Source: Azospirillum thiophilum
GTDB lineage: Bacteria > Pseudomonadota > Alphaproteobacteria > Azospirillales > Azospirillaceae
Length of the DNA stretch: 64,000 nucleotides
NCBI RefSeq assembly: GCF_001305595.1
Contig: NZ_CP012406.1
Coordinates: 1-64,000, forward strand
Reading direction: 5' to 3'
Position numbers and translations under genes: made by a program. The first letter of the stretch is position 1. Each line of letters opens with the position of its first letter. Shown piece by piece: positions 1 through 7,251 of this stretch. Under the pieces are notes generated by a model that saw nothing but the letters and a program-made list of their open reading frames with translations, was not told where the DNA came from and made no database searches.

Positions 1-303
1 GCGCTGGTCGGCCTGTCGCCGCGCCGCCAGATCCCGGCCGGGCGGCTGATCCAGGTCGGTTCGGTGGGGTCGCCCATCGTCGTGCAGCGCAACCGGCCGG
101 TGACGCTGGTCTATGAGGACGGAGCGCTGCTGTTGGCGGCGCGCGGCCGGGCCTTGCAGGAGGGCGGCGTCGGCGACGTCGTCCGCGTCATGAACATCGC
201 CAGCAGCACCATCGTCACCGGCACCGTCACCGGCGCGGAAACCGTGTCGGTGAGCGGGCCGCGCGTTCCGCAAGCCGCCCAGCAATCCTTTGCCCAGCAG
301 TGA
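1..303 (+). CDS. flgA: Flagellar basal body P-ring formation chaperone FlgA, C-terminal part
   Basis: The reading frame is open from base 1 and stops at 303, so only the last 100 residues are inside the window. FlgA is a periplasmic chaperone needed to assemble the FlgI P ring. What is visible looks like the SAF-type C-terminal domain: RQIPAGRLIQ, then the paired segments VQRNRPVTLVYEDGALLL and GDVVRVMNIASSTIVTGTV, close to the FlgA pattern of 'V.V.N..S...I.G.V'. flgH follows after 70 bp on the same strand, the usual order in alphaproteobacterial flgFGAH clusters. The assignment is by pattern and context, since the N-terminus is missing. Confidence 0.85.
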   Translation, partial: ALVGLSPRRQIPAGRLIQVGSVGSPIVVQRNRPVTLVYEDGALLLAARGRALQEGGVGDVVRVMNIASSTIVTGTVTGAETVSVSGPRVPQAAQQSFAQQ

Positions 304-373
304 TCTGCCCAGCAGTCGGCGCGGCCCTGAGTCGCCGATATCTTGCCGCCACTCCAGTCCGGGAGCTTCCGCC

Positions 374-1105
374 ATGCGCACCGCGCTCGTCCCCATCCTG
401 CTGCTCTCCCTCGCGACGGGCGGCTGCGCGCGGCTGGCCGACATCGGCAGCGCCCCCAGCCTGTCGGAGATCTCCAACCCGGGGCTCCAGCCCGAGGCGC
501 GGGTGATCTCGCTGCCGATGCCGCAGCCGACGACGGCCGAGCAGATCCCGAGCTCGCTGTGGCGCACCGGGTCGCGCGACTTCTTCCGCGACCCGCGCGC
601 CAAGGCGGTGGGCGACCTGCTGACCGTGGTCATCGACATCTCCGATCAGGCGCAGATGCGCAACTCCACCCAGCGCGGACGCTCCAACAGCGAGAAGGCC
701 GGGCTGCCCAACTTCTTCGGGCTGGAAAGCCGGCTGCCGGCGGTGCTGCCCGATGCCGTGGATCCGTCGAGCCTGGTCGACCTGGACAGCACCAGCACGT
801 CGAGCGGCAACGGCACCATCCAGCGCAACGAGCGCATCGCCATGCGCGTCGCCGCCGTGGTGACCCAGGTGCTGCCCAACGGCAATTTCGTCATCGCCGG
901 CCGGCAGGAGGTGCGGGTGAACTACGAGCTGCGCGAGATGCGGATCGCCGGCGTCCTGCGGCCGGAGGACATCAGCAACGCCAACACCATCGACTACGAC
1001 AAGATCGCCGAGGCCCGCATCACCTATGGCGGCCGCGGCCAGATCACTGACGTGCAGCAGCCGCGCTACGGCCAGCAGGTGCTGGACGTGGTCCTGCCCT
1101 TCTGA
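374..1105 (+). CDS. flgH: Flagellar L-ring lipoprotein FlgH
   Basis: FlgH forms the outer-membrane L ring through which the flagellar rod passes. The ATG at 374 gives 243 residues, the usual family length. It opens with MRTALVPILLLSLATGGC, a lipoprotein signal with Cys18 as the probable lipidation site; the frame runs further upstream but that would bury the signal. Family features include SLWRTGSRDFFRDPRA, VGDLLTVVIDISDQAQ, the NGNFVIAGRQEVRVNYELRE segment and a C-terminus on aromatic VVLPF. It lies between flgA and a FliL-like gene that begins 12 bp later, so it is probably co-transcribed with both. Confidence 0.95.
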   Translation: MRTALVPILLLSLATGGCARLADIGSAPSLSEISNPGLQPEARVISLPMPQPTTAEQIPSSLWRTGSRDFFRDPRAKAVGDLLTVVIDISDQAQMRNSTQRGRSNSEKAGLPNFFGLESRLPAVLPDAVDPSSLVDLDSTSTSSGNGTIQRNERIAMRVAAVVTQVLPNGNFVIAGRQEVRVNYELREMRIAGVLRPEDISNANTIDYDKIAEARITYGGRGQITDVQQPRYGQQVLDVVLPF

Positions 1106-1117
1106 CGGATCCCCGCC

Positions 1118-1618
1118 ATGAAAGCCGTCCTGTCGTTCGCCGTGGCCGCCGCGCTCGCCTTTGCCGGCGGCTACGGCTTCGGCCGCTTCGACGCCCTGCC
1201 GCCCGAGCCGGCACCCGGCGGCCCGGCCGCGGCGCCGGGCGATGCCGCGGCGCCGGCCGCCAACCCGCATTATGTCGAGGCCGGGCAACTGATCGTGCCG
1301 ATGCTGGAGCAGGGGCGGACCGTCGCCTTCATCCTGACCCAGGTGACGCTGGAGGCGGCCAGCGCCGACGACGCGCTGGCGGTCCGCCGTCGCCTGCCGC
1401 ATGCGCGCAGCGCCATGCTGGAAGCGCTGTTCGATCTTGCCGGCCATGGCCGCTTCAACGGCCCGTCGGTCGATCCGCAGGGGGTCGCCGCCGCGCTGCT
1501 GGCCAGCGCCAACGGATCCTTCGCCGGGCCGGAGGGCGGTCAGCAGGCCGGAGGTGTGCGGCCGGTGCGGTCGGTGCTGATCGACCGGCTGCTGCGCCAG
1601 GACAACACCCGCCTGTGA
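1118..1618 (+). CDS. FliL-like membrane-anchored flagellar protein
   Basis: This 166-residue protein has one N-terminal hydrophobic segment (about residues 3-22), then a Pro/Ala/Gly-rich linker (about 26-50), then a small C-terminal domain. Its layout resembles FliL: a conserved start (HYVEAGQLIVPMLEQGR), a middle resembling the LPHARSAMLEALFDL segment that precedes the FliL helix, and a final VRSVLIDRLLRQD like the FliL terminus. FliL proteins sit in the inner membrane around the stator and modulate motor torque. It lies 12 bp after flgH. A second, more typical FliL is encoded at 6519-7064, so this would be a divergent paralogue. The function is inferred from shape and context. Confidence 0.55.
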   Translation: MKAVLSFAVAAALAFAGGYGFGRFDALPPEPAPGGPAAAPGDAAAPAANPHYVEAGQLIVPMLEQGRTVAFILTQVTLEAASADDALAVRRRLPHARSAMLEALFDLAGHGRFNGPSVDPQGVAAALLASANGSFAGPEGGQQAGGVRPVRSVLIDRLLRQDNTRL

Positions 1619-1674
1619 GTGGTTGGCGCATCCCCGCTTTTGGGAATGGCCGCCACGCATCCCCCTCACCCTAA

Positions 1675-1697
1675 CCCTCTCCCCAGGGGGGAGAGGG
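1675..1697. terminator. Bidirectional hairpin between convergent flagellar operons
   Basis: Ten-base perfect arms, CCCTCTCCCC (1675-1684) and GGGGAGAGGG (1688-1697), flank a 3-nt loop. They lie in the 92-bp gap between the stop codons of the FliL-like gene and flgD, which converge here. There is no long T tract. The preceding CACCCTAACC marks it as a member of the C-rich palindrome family found elsewhere in the window. A termination role is inferred from position. Confidence 0.5.
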
Positions 1698-1710
1698 GAT
1701 GCGGTCCGGT

Positions 1711-2376
1711 TCAGGAGGCCGACAGAACGGCGTCCGACCCGACGGTGGCGCCGTTCTTCAGAACGAACTTGGTGGCGCCGTCGACGCTGCGCACCTCGGC
1801 CACCGTGTCGGTGATGACGGTGGCGGCGGTCAGCGCCTTGCCGTCCTTGTCCTTCGCCGTCACCCGCAGGGTATAGAGGCCGTCGGGCGCGGTGGCGCCG
1901 GCGCTGGTCTTGCCGGTCCAGTCGAAGACCTGCCGGCCGGGCTGCAGGCTGCCCGACGTGCCGTAGACCACGGCACCGGCGCCGTTCAGCACCTCCAGCT
2001 TCACGCTGGCCGGCGTGCCGTCCACCGTATAGGCCGCCTGCGCCTTGCCCTCGCTCAGCGACAGCTGGTCCGACTCCACCTCCACCTTGCGGCCGAGCAG
2101 GGCCATGTCCATGCGCATGCCGCTGCTCTTCAGCGTGTCGAGCACCTGGCCCAGCGTGTCGTTCGAGCGCATCGACTGTTCGACGGTCGACAGCTGGGCC
2201 AGCTGCGTCATGAACTGGGTGGCGTCCATCGGCGCCAGCGGATCCTGGTTGCGCAGCTGGGCGGTCAGCAGCTTCAGGAAGGATTCGTAATCGACGGTGG
2301 CCTTCTTGGACTCCGCGACCGCGGTGGAGGCGGTTCCGGTGGCGGTGGGAGCGGCTGCGCCGGGGGTGGTGGTCAT
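1711..2376 (-). CDS. flgD: Flagellar hook assembly scaffold FlgD
   Basis: FlgD caps the growing hook so that FlgE subunits can polymerise, and is later discarded. The 221-residue protein has the canonical N-terminal block VDYESFLKLLTAQLRNQDP followed by MDATQFMTQLAQLSTVEQS, then an Ig-like/tudor C-terminal half (VFDWTGKTSAGATAPDGLYT) typical of the family. It is the last gene of the leftward operon, 15 bp after fliK. The fliK-flgD pairing fits, since both act in building the hook. The hook gene flgE itself is not in the window. Confidence 0.95.
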   Translation of the reverse strand: MTTTPGAAAPTATGTASTAVAESKKATVDYESFLKLLTAQLRNQDPLAPMDATQFMTQLAQLSTVEQSMRSNDTLGQVLDTLKSSGMRMDMALLGRKVEVESDQLSLSEGKAQAAYTVDGTPASVKLEVLNGAGAVVYGTSGSLQPGRQVFDWTGKTSAGATAPDGLYTLRVTAKDKDGKALTAATVITDTVAEVRSVDGATKFVLKNGATVGSDAVLSAS

Positions 2377-2391
2377 GGGTTCGGGCCTTCT

Positions 2392-3840
2392 TCAGACGGT
2401 GACGTCGACCAGCCCGTCGATCGGGCGCATCGGCCGGTCGCCAAGGGAGTCGGGTTCGGGAGCGGTTTCGGCGACGGCGGCGGTCCGCCAGCCGCCGGAC
2501 CGGCTGTCCTGGTCGGGAGCGGCGAAGCCGCGCGACTGGCCGTCGCCTTGCAGCGAGAACTGGAGGTTTGCATTGTCGAGCGACAGGCCGGCGTCGCCCA
2601 GCGCGCGTTCAAGCTGCTGCATGTCGCGCCGCAGCAGGGCCAGCGTGTCGGCCTGTTCTGCCTGGACGGTCAAGGCCACCTTGCCGTCGCTGACGTCGGC
2701 AACCACGCGGATGCGGCCGAGTTCCGCCGGGGCGAGGTCGATGTGGAAGGCGCCGCCGCCGGCTTCCAGAACGCGGACCAGCGGGGCGGCGAGCTGAGCC
2801 ATCGCCGGGCTGTGCGCCGTCGCCGCCCGGCCGGAGGCGGCCGCCGCCGCATAATGGGTCGCGGCCTGGGCCGGCAGGGTCGGCACCGCCTCGAATCCGG
2901 TGGCGGGCGGGGTGCCGCCGGTGCCGGCCGGCGGGGCGCTGGCGAAGTCGGCGGGGGGTGTCACCGTCTGGGCGGTGCTCGGGGCGGGGGCGGCTTCGGC
3001 GGCCGGCGGCTTGCCGGGCTGCGCCGCGGCGCCGGGCTGTTCGGCTTTGGCGGCGCTGTCCGGGCGGCCGGTTGCGCGCGCGGCGCGGCCGGCGGTGCGC
3101 GGGTCGGTGCTCTCGGCCCGCCGGCTCTCGCGCCCGCCGTCGGCCGGTGCCGCGATGTCGGCGGCGGCCATGGTGGCGGCCGGCGTCGGCTGGCCGGCGT
3201 CGCCTTGCGCCGCGGAGCCGGTTGTGGGGGCGGCGGCGGCTTCGGCGGTGGCGGTCTGCGGCTGCGCCGGGCCGGCGGAGGGGGGCGGCGCGGATGCCGG
3301 ATCGGCGGCGGACGCCGGGGCCGCGTCGGGGGTGGCCGCCGCTGCGGGGCTTGGCTGCGGCGTTCCGGGCGATGCGGCCCCGGCGGTCTGGTTGGCGGCT
3401 GCTTGGCCGGCGGCGGTCTGGCCGGCGGTCGGCGGCTGTCCGGCTTGCGGAGGAACCGGAGCCTGCGGTGCGGCGGCGTCGGGTCCGGCGGTATCGGTGC
3501 CGGTGCTTTCCCCCGTCTGCGGCGCGGCGGCGGCCGGCTGGCCGGCGACCGTCCAGGGCATGAGCGGCGCCTCGGTGCCGCCGCCGGCCTGCACGGCGGC
3601 TTGAACGGCGGCCTGGGCGACCGACGCCTGTGCCGCGGCGCCGCCGTCGGCGCGCGGATCCCTGCGCTTGCGCAGGCGGTCGGGGCGGGTTGCCGCCTCG
3701 TCGGTCTCATCCTCCGCGGAATCGTCCATCAGGCTGGCGAAGTCGTCGTCGCGCGCGTCGTCGCCGGCGGAGCCGCCGCGCTGCGGCGAGGCCGGGGCGG
3801 GGCGGGGCGGGGCCGCGATGGCGTCGGGCATGCTGGTCAT
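2392..3840 (-). CDS. fliK: Flagellar hook-length control protein FliK
   Basis: FliK measures hook length and switches export substrate specificity through FlhB. This 482-residue version has a long low-complexity Ala/Pro/Thr/Gln-rich N-terminal and central region (about residues 1-340), the flexible ruler. A compact C-terminal Flg_hook domain follows (about 350-450), with FHIDLAPAELGRIRVVADVS, VALTVQAEQADTLALLRRD and LERALGDAGLSLDNANLQFS. The proline/alanine bias also makes long spurious frames in other registers. An in-frame Met at 3831 is an alternative start. Neighbours are motE upstream and flgD downstream. Confidence 0.92.
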   Translation of the reverse strand: MTSMPDAIAAPPRPAPASPQRGGSAGDDARDDDFASLMDDSAEDETDEAATRPDRLRKRRDPRADGGAAAQASVAQAAVQAAVQAGGGTEAPLMPWTVAGQPAAAAPQTGESTGTDTAGPDAAAPQAPVPPQAGQPPTAGQTAAGQAAANQTAGAASPGTPQPSPAAAATPDAAPASAADPASAPPPSAGPAQPQTATAEAAAAPTTGSAAQGDAGQPTPAATMAAADIAAPADGGRESRRAESTDPRTAGRAARATGRPDSAAKAEQPGAAAQPGKPPAAEAAPAPSTAQTVTPPADFASAPPAGTGGTPPATGFEAVPTLPAQAATHYAAAAASGRAATAHSPAMAQLAAPLVRVLEAGGGAFHIDLAPAELGRIRVVADVSDGKVALTVQAEQADTLALLRRDMQQLERALGDAGLSLDNANLQFSLQGDGQSRGFAAPDQDSRSGGWRTAAVAETAPEPDSLGDRPMRPIDGLVDVTV

Positions 3841-3862
3841 GGCTTTGGACTCGGCTGTGAAA

Positions 3863-4606
3863 CTAGTTGGCCGCGACCGGGCGCGGCTGGAAAACCGCTG
3901 CCGCCGCGACGGGGGCGGGAGCGGCCTTGCGGTCGCCGGGCAGGGCGCGGCGTTGCAGGATCAGCCGTGTCACCTCGCGCGCCTTGGCGTCGGCCATCTC
4001 GGCCAGGATCGGGGCGGTGCGCCGCTCGGCGATGCGGTCGAGCACGTCGACGACGATGTCGGTCTCCAGATCGCTCAGGATGCGGGCGGCGTCGCGCGGC
4101 TTCATCGCCTCGTAGATCGCCACCATCCGCTTCAGATCCTCCTGCTGGAGGGTCGAGCGCTGGGTCATCAGCGCCTCGACCTCGCGCTTGACGCCGTTCA
4201 GCCGCTGGATCTGGGTGCCGACCCGCGCCTCGGTGGCGGCGAGCACTGCCTCGGCTTCGCGCAGGCGGTTCTGGCGGCCGGCGCCGTCGGCCTTCTGCTC
4301 GTCGATCGCGGCGCGCAAAAGCGGGTCGGTGCAGTTGGGCGGGGCCAGCGCCACCGGCGGCGGCGCCTCCGCCACCGGGGCGGAGACCGGCAGGGTGGCG
4401 GGGACGGCGAGAGCGGGCTGGGCTTCGGCCTTGGCGGGGTCGGTGGCCTTCAGGTCGGTCGCCCAGGGGCGTTCATGGGCGCCGAACTCGCGGTCGAACT
4501 GCTGGGCGATCACCGGGAAGCCGTCGACCAGCGCGCCGAGCTTGAGCGGCAGCACCATCAGGACGGCGACCAGGGTGATGGGAAGGATGCGCGGGATCAT
4601 GCTCAC
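3863..4606 (-). CDS. motE: MotE-family flagellar motility chaperone
   Basis: MotE is a periplasmic chaperone, best studied in rhizobia, that stabilises the motor protein MotC. The 247-residue product has an N-terminal membrane segment (about residues 5-28), a long coiled-coil-like stretch rich in Glu/Arg/Gln (about 130-175), and a C-terminal MgtE-N-like domain with MVAIYEAMKPRDAARILSDL and VVDVLDRIAERRTAPILAEM. Its start codon overlaps the stop of the upstream DUF6468 gene by 4 bp, which suggests translational coupling. No motC was seen here, so its client may be encoded elsewhere. The family is clear; the client is unknown. Confidence 0.82.
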   Translation of the reverse strand: MSMIPRILPITLVAVLMVLPLKLGALVDGFPVIAQQFDREFGAHERPWATDLKATDPAKAEAQPALAVPATLPVSAPVAEAPPPVALAPPNCTDPLLRAAIDEQKADGAGRQNRLREAEAVLAATEARVGTQIQRLNGVKREVEALMTQRSTLQQEDLKRMVAIYEAMKPRDAARILSDLETDIVVDVLDRIAERRTAPILAEMADAKAREVTRLILQRRALPGDRKAAPAPVAAAAVFQPRPVAAN

Positions 4607-5310
4607 CCCTCCGATCCGACGGTGCGCAGCCGCGCGTAGAAGGCGCTGGCCGCGGCCTTCACCGGGGCCGGCGCCTGGGTGGTGACCGGCGTGGCGACCG
4701 GTGCGGCCGGCGTCGCGCGCAGCGCCGTCTCCAGCGCCCGGAACTCGCCGTCGCCGGGCTCCGCCGCGGCTTTCAGCGCGGACAGCAGGGTTGCGGTCGG
4801 AATGGGCTCGGTCATGGTCGCAGGGGCAGGGGGCGCAGGAACAGGGGGCAGAGGGGCAGGGGCCGCGAGGGGAGCCGCGGCGTGGACGGGGGCGGATGAC
4901 GGCACCTCGCCGTCGGCGGCGTCCGGACCCTCGGCGCGCGGGCGGTTGCGGGCGGTGCGCATCGCCCCCTCGTCCAGACGGCGCAGCAGGGCGCGGGCAT
5001 GCTGCACCGATTCCTCCATGCGGGTGGCGGTGCGCTCGCAGGATCCCAGCAGCAGCGACATGTCCTCCTTGACCCCCTTGGCGCGGTCGAGGTCGTCGGA
5101 CAGGCGGGTGGCGATGTCGGTGGCCGACGCGACCATGCGCTTCATCGAGGCGTCGGTGTCGTCGATCGACCGCGAGAAGGTCGACACCAGCGCGTTGATC
5201 TCGGACTGGCCGGTGCGCAGCAGCTTCAGCCGCTTGTTGACGATGACCAGATAGGCGGTCGCCGTGACCAGCATCACCGCCAGGGCCGCGTCAATGAGAA
5301 AGGAGACCAT
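4603..5310 (-). CDS. DUF6468 flagellar-operon membrane protein
   Basis: This 235-residue protein starts with a single membrane helix (VSFLIDAALAVMLVTATAYL, about residues 2-21). A cytoplasmic-type coiled coil (about 28-120) follows, with NKRLKLLRTGQSEINALV and RSIDDTDASMKRMVASATD, then a Pro/Ala-rich tail. This is the DUF6468 pattern seen in alphaproteobacterial flagellar loci, usually next to fliM and motE; its biochemical role is not established to my knowledge. It overlaps the fliM 3' end by 20 bp and motE by 4 bp, so the three are tightly coupled. The topology recalls a scaffold near the switch or stator, but that is only inference. Confidence 0.75.
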   Translation of the reverse strand: MVSFLIDAALAVMLVTATAYLVIVNKRLKLLRTGQSEINALVSTFSRSIDDTDASMKRMVASATDIATRLSDDLDRAKGVKEDMSLLLGSCERTATRMEESVQHARALLRRLDEGAMRTARNRPRAEGPDAADGEVPSSAPVHAAAPLAAPAPLPPVPAPPAPATMTEPIPTATLLSALKAAAEPGDGEFRALETALRATPAAPVATPVTTQAPAPVKAAASAFYARLRTVGSEG

Positions 5311-6481
5311 CGATCAGCTCCTGCTTGGTGTCGAGATCGGTGTCGATCTTCACCGCGATGTTGTCGTTGCGCTGTCCCATATGGCCGGCGAACAGCGGGA
5401 TGGTCTTGCTGAAGACCAGGATGGTGGAATCGGGGTTGATGCGCAGCTTCAGCGACTGGCCCTTCTGCCAGGCCAGCACCTCGCCCAGCGGCACCTTGGT
5501 TTCCGCCAGCACGGCGACCAGCTCCAGCTTGGAGCGCATCAGCTCGTTCTTCAGGTGGTTTTCCCATACGGTGTCGTGGCCGAACTTCTCGCCCATGAAC
5601 ATCTGCACCAGCTTGCCGCGGACCGGCTCCAGCGTGGCGTAGGGGATGACGATGTCGATGTGGCCGGTGCGGCGCTCCACCTCCACGGCGATGCGCACGC
5701 GGATGATGGCGTTGGTGGCGCGCGTGATGGTGGCGAACTGCGGGTTCACCTCCAGCCGGTCGAAGACGAAATCGACCTGGGCCAGCGGGTCGAAGGACTG
5801 CCCCAGATCCTGGAGCACCACCTTCATCATCCGCTCGGTCATCTTGCGTTCGATCGAGGTGTAGGCCCGCCCGTCGATCCGCCCCGGCCGCGAGCGCCGG
5901 CCGCCCAGCAGCACGTCCATCATGCAATAGATCAGCGCGCTGTCGATGGTGACCAGCATCTGGTTGTCCCACGGCTCGGCGCGGGCGACGCCGATCAGGG
6001 CCGGCAGCTCTATGGCGTCCTGGAAGTCGGTGTAGCGCAGCCACTCGATCTTCGACAGCGACGCCTCCACGTTGGTCGAGGCGAACTGGCGCAGCGAGGT
6101 GTTCAGCAGCCGCACCATGCGGTCGAACACCACGTCCAGCATCGGCAGCCGGTCCTTGTTGACCGTCGTCGAGCTGACCAGCCGCTGGATTGCGCTCATC
6201 TCCGCCCCGCCGCCCTCGGGCGCGGCGAAATTCAGCAGCCGGTCGATCTCCTCCTGGCTCAGCGTCTTGGTGTCGCCGGCGAAGCCGGCCATGGCATCGG
6301 CCGCCGCCTCGTTCGCCGCCTCGTTCGCCGGTGCCGGCTGGGCTGCGGGCTGGGCCGCGGCCAGTTCCCACGCGGCGTCGGACCAGTCCGCGCCGGCGTC
6401 GGGGGCGGCGTCGGCAACAGCAGTGGCTGCGGCAGTGGCTGCGGCGGTGACGTCGGACGGGGGGACGGGGGTGTTGGTCAT
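5291..6481 (-). CDS. fliM: Flagellar motor switch protein FliM
   Basis: FliM forms the middle of the C ring, binds CheY-P at its N-terminus and sets rotation direction. The 396-residue product has an acidic/Ala-rich lead, then LSQEEIDRLLNFA (about residues 78-90), which is the classic FliM motif. The CheC-like middle domain (MLDVVFDRMVRLLNTSLRQF onward) and the C-terminal SpoA/FliN-like domain (VPLGEVLAWQKGQSLKLRIN) follow. The N-terminal extension of about 75 residues before the EEIDRLL motif is longer than in enterobacteria, where EEIDALL is at the very start; whether it still binds CheY-P is unclear. It is followed directly by DUF6468. Confidence 0.95.
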   Translation of the reverse strand: MTNTPVPPSDVTAAATAAATAVADAAPDAGADWSDAAWELAAAQPAAQPAPANEAANEAAADAMAGFAGDTKTLSQEEIDRLLNFAAPEGGGAEMSAIQRLVSSTTVNKDRLPMLDVVFDRMVRLLNTSLRQFASTNVEASLSKIEWLRYTDFQDAIELPALIGVARAEPWDNQMLVTIDSALIYCMMDVLLGGRRSRPGRIDGRAYTSIERKMTERMMKVVLQDLGQSFDPLAQVDFVFDRLEVNPQFATITRATNAIIRVRIAVEVERRTGHIDIVIPYATLEPVRGKLVQMFMGEKFGHDTVWENHLKNELMRSKLELVAVLAETKVPLGEVLAWQKGQSLKLRINPDSTILVFSKTIPLFAGHMGQRNDNIAVKIDTDLDTKQELIDGLLSH

Positions 6482-6518
6482 CCGGTGCCTCTGGCCTTTC
6501 GGGGTTCTTGCGCGGTCG

Positions 6519-7064
6519 CTATTGGGTGAGCAGGCTGCGCAGCAGGACGTCGGTGACGATGTCGCGCCGGCTGTTCGGGTCGGACAGGATCAGGTTGAAG
6601 CGGCGCCTGATCTCGCTGCGCAGCCGGTGCAGCCCGGCCGAGCCTTCGAGGTCGTCCTGGTCCAGGTTGCGCAGGAACTCCTGCAGGCTGTCGGTCAGCT
6701 GCGGCATCGCGCGGTCGAGCCTGTCGCGGTCGCGCGATGCCACGCTCAGCGACAGGCCGATCTTCAGGAAGCGCGAGGGGGTGTCGCGCCGCAGGTTGAC
6801 CACCAGCTCCGGCATGTCGACGACGCCGTCGGCGGGAGCCGTCTGCGCCGAGGGTGTCCACAGCGCCTCCAGCGTCTCCAGCGCCCGAGGGCCGGCGGCC
6901 AGCCAGTAGCCGGCGAGCCCGGCCGCCGCCACCGCGCCCAGCGCCAGCAGGAAGGCCAGCAGGCGGGCGACCGGCAGGACGATCACCAGGAAGCGTCCCG
7001 GCCCGCGCAGCCTGTCCAGGATCTCTCCCCCGGCCGTCCTGGCAATGCCAAATCGTGTAATCAT
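6519..7064 (-). CDS. fliL: Flagellar basal body-associated protein FliL
   Basis: FliL rings surround the stator and stabilise it. The ATG at 7064 gives 181 residues. The frame is open further upstream, but that region is the divergent promoter and carries no conserved sequence. An inner-membrane helix lies at about residues 24-50 (ARLLAFLLALGAVAAAGLAG). The periplasmic FliL domain follows, with MPELVVNLRRDTPSRFLKIG, a RAMPQLTDSLQEFLRNLD helix and a C-terminus of RRDIVTDVLLRSLLTQ. It is the first gene of the leftward operon, 37 bp before fliM, and is divergent from fliF. A FliL-like paralogue lies at 1118-1618. Confidence 0.93.
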   Translation of the reverse strand: MITRFGIARTAGGEILDRLRGPGRFLVIVLPVARLLAFLLALGAVAAAGLAGYWLAAGPRALETLEALWTPSAQTAPADGVVDMPELVVNLRRDTPSRFLKIGLSLSVASRDRDRLDRAMPQLTDSLQEFLRNLDQDDLEGSAGLHRLRSEIRRRFNLILSDPNSRRDIVTDVLLRSLLTQ

Positions 7065-7154
7065 CGCTCCATCCCGCCGGAGATTGCCGAAAATTTTAGT
7101 CAACCGAACAATCGGTAAAGTTTGAGACGCTTTGTCTTGGGAAGATGTCCCGTT

Positions 7155-7176
7155 TTTTACTCCGCTTAAAAGTCGC
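7155..7176 (+). promoter_or_regulatory. Tandem 11-bp box upstream of fliF
   Basis: Two abutting 11-mers, TTTTACTCCGC and TTAAAAGTCGC, lie 76 bp before the fliF GTG in the fliL-fliF divergent spacer. Aligned boxes occur before flagellin, flgB and flhA in the same orientation. The 11-bp period resembles direct-repeat sites of OmpR/CtrA-type regulators. The second half here is the least regular of the four. Confidence 0.55.
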
Positions 7177-7251
7177 CCCGTTAGCGTGAGGGGGTGCGCA
7201 GGGCGAAGACTAGGCCCGCCGATTTTCAGAAACTTTAAAGGTGCGCGAACC

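Noticed and set aside
7116..7123. TAAAGTTT, an exact sigma-28 -35 match upstream of fliF
   Set aside because: No GCCGATAA-like -10 lies 11 bp downstream (TCTTGGGA instead), so it is not called as a promoter.
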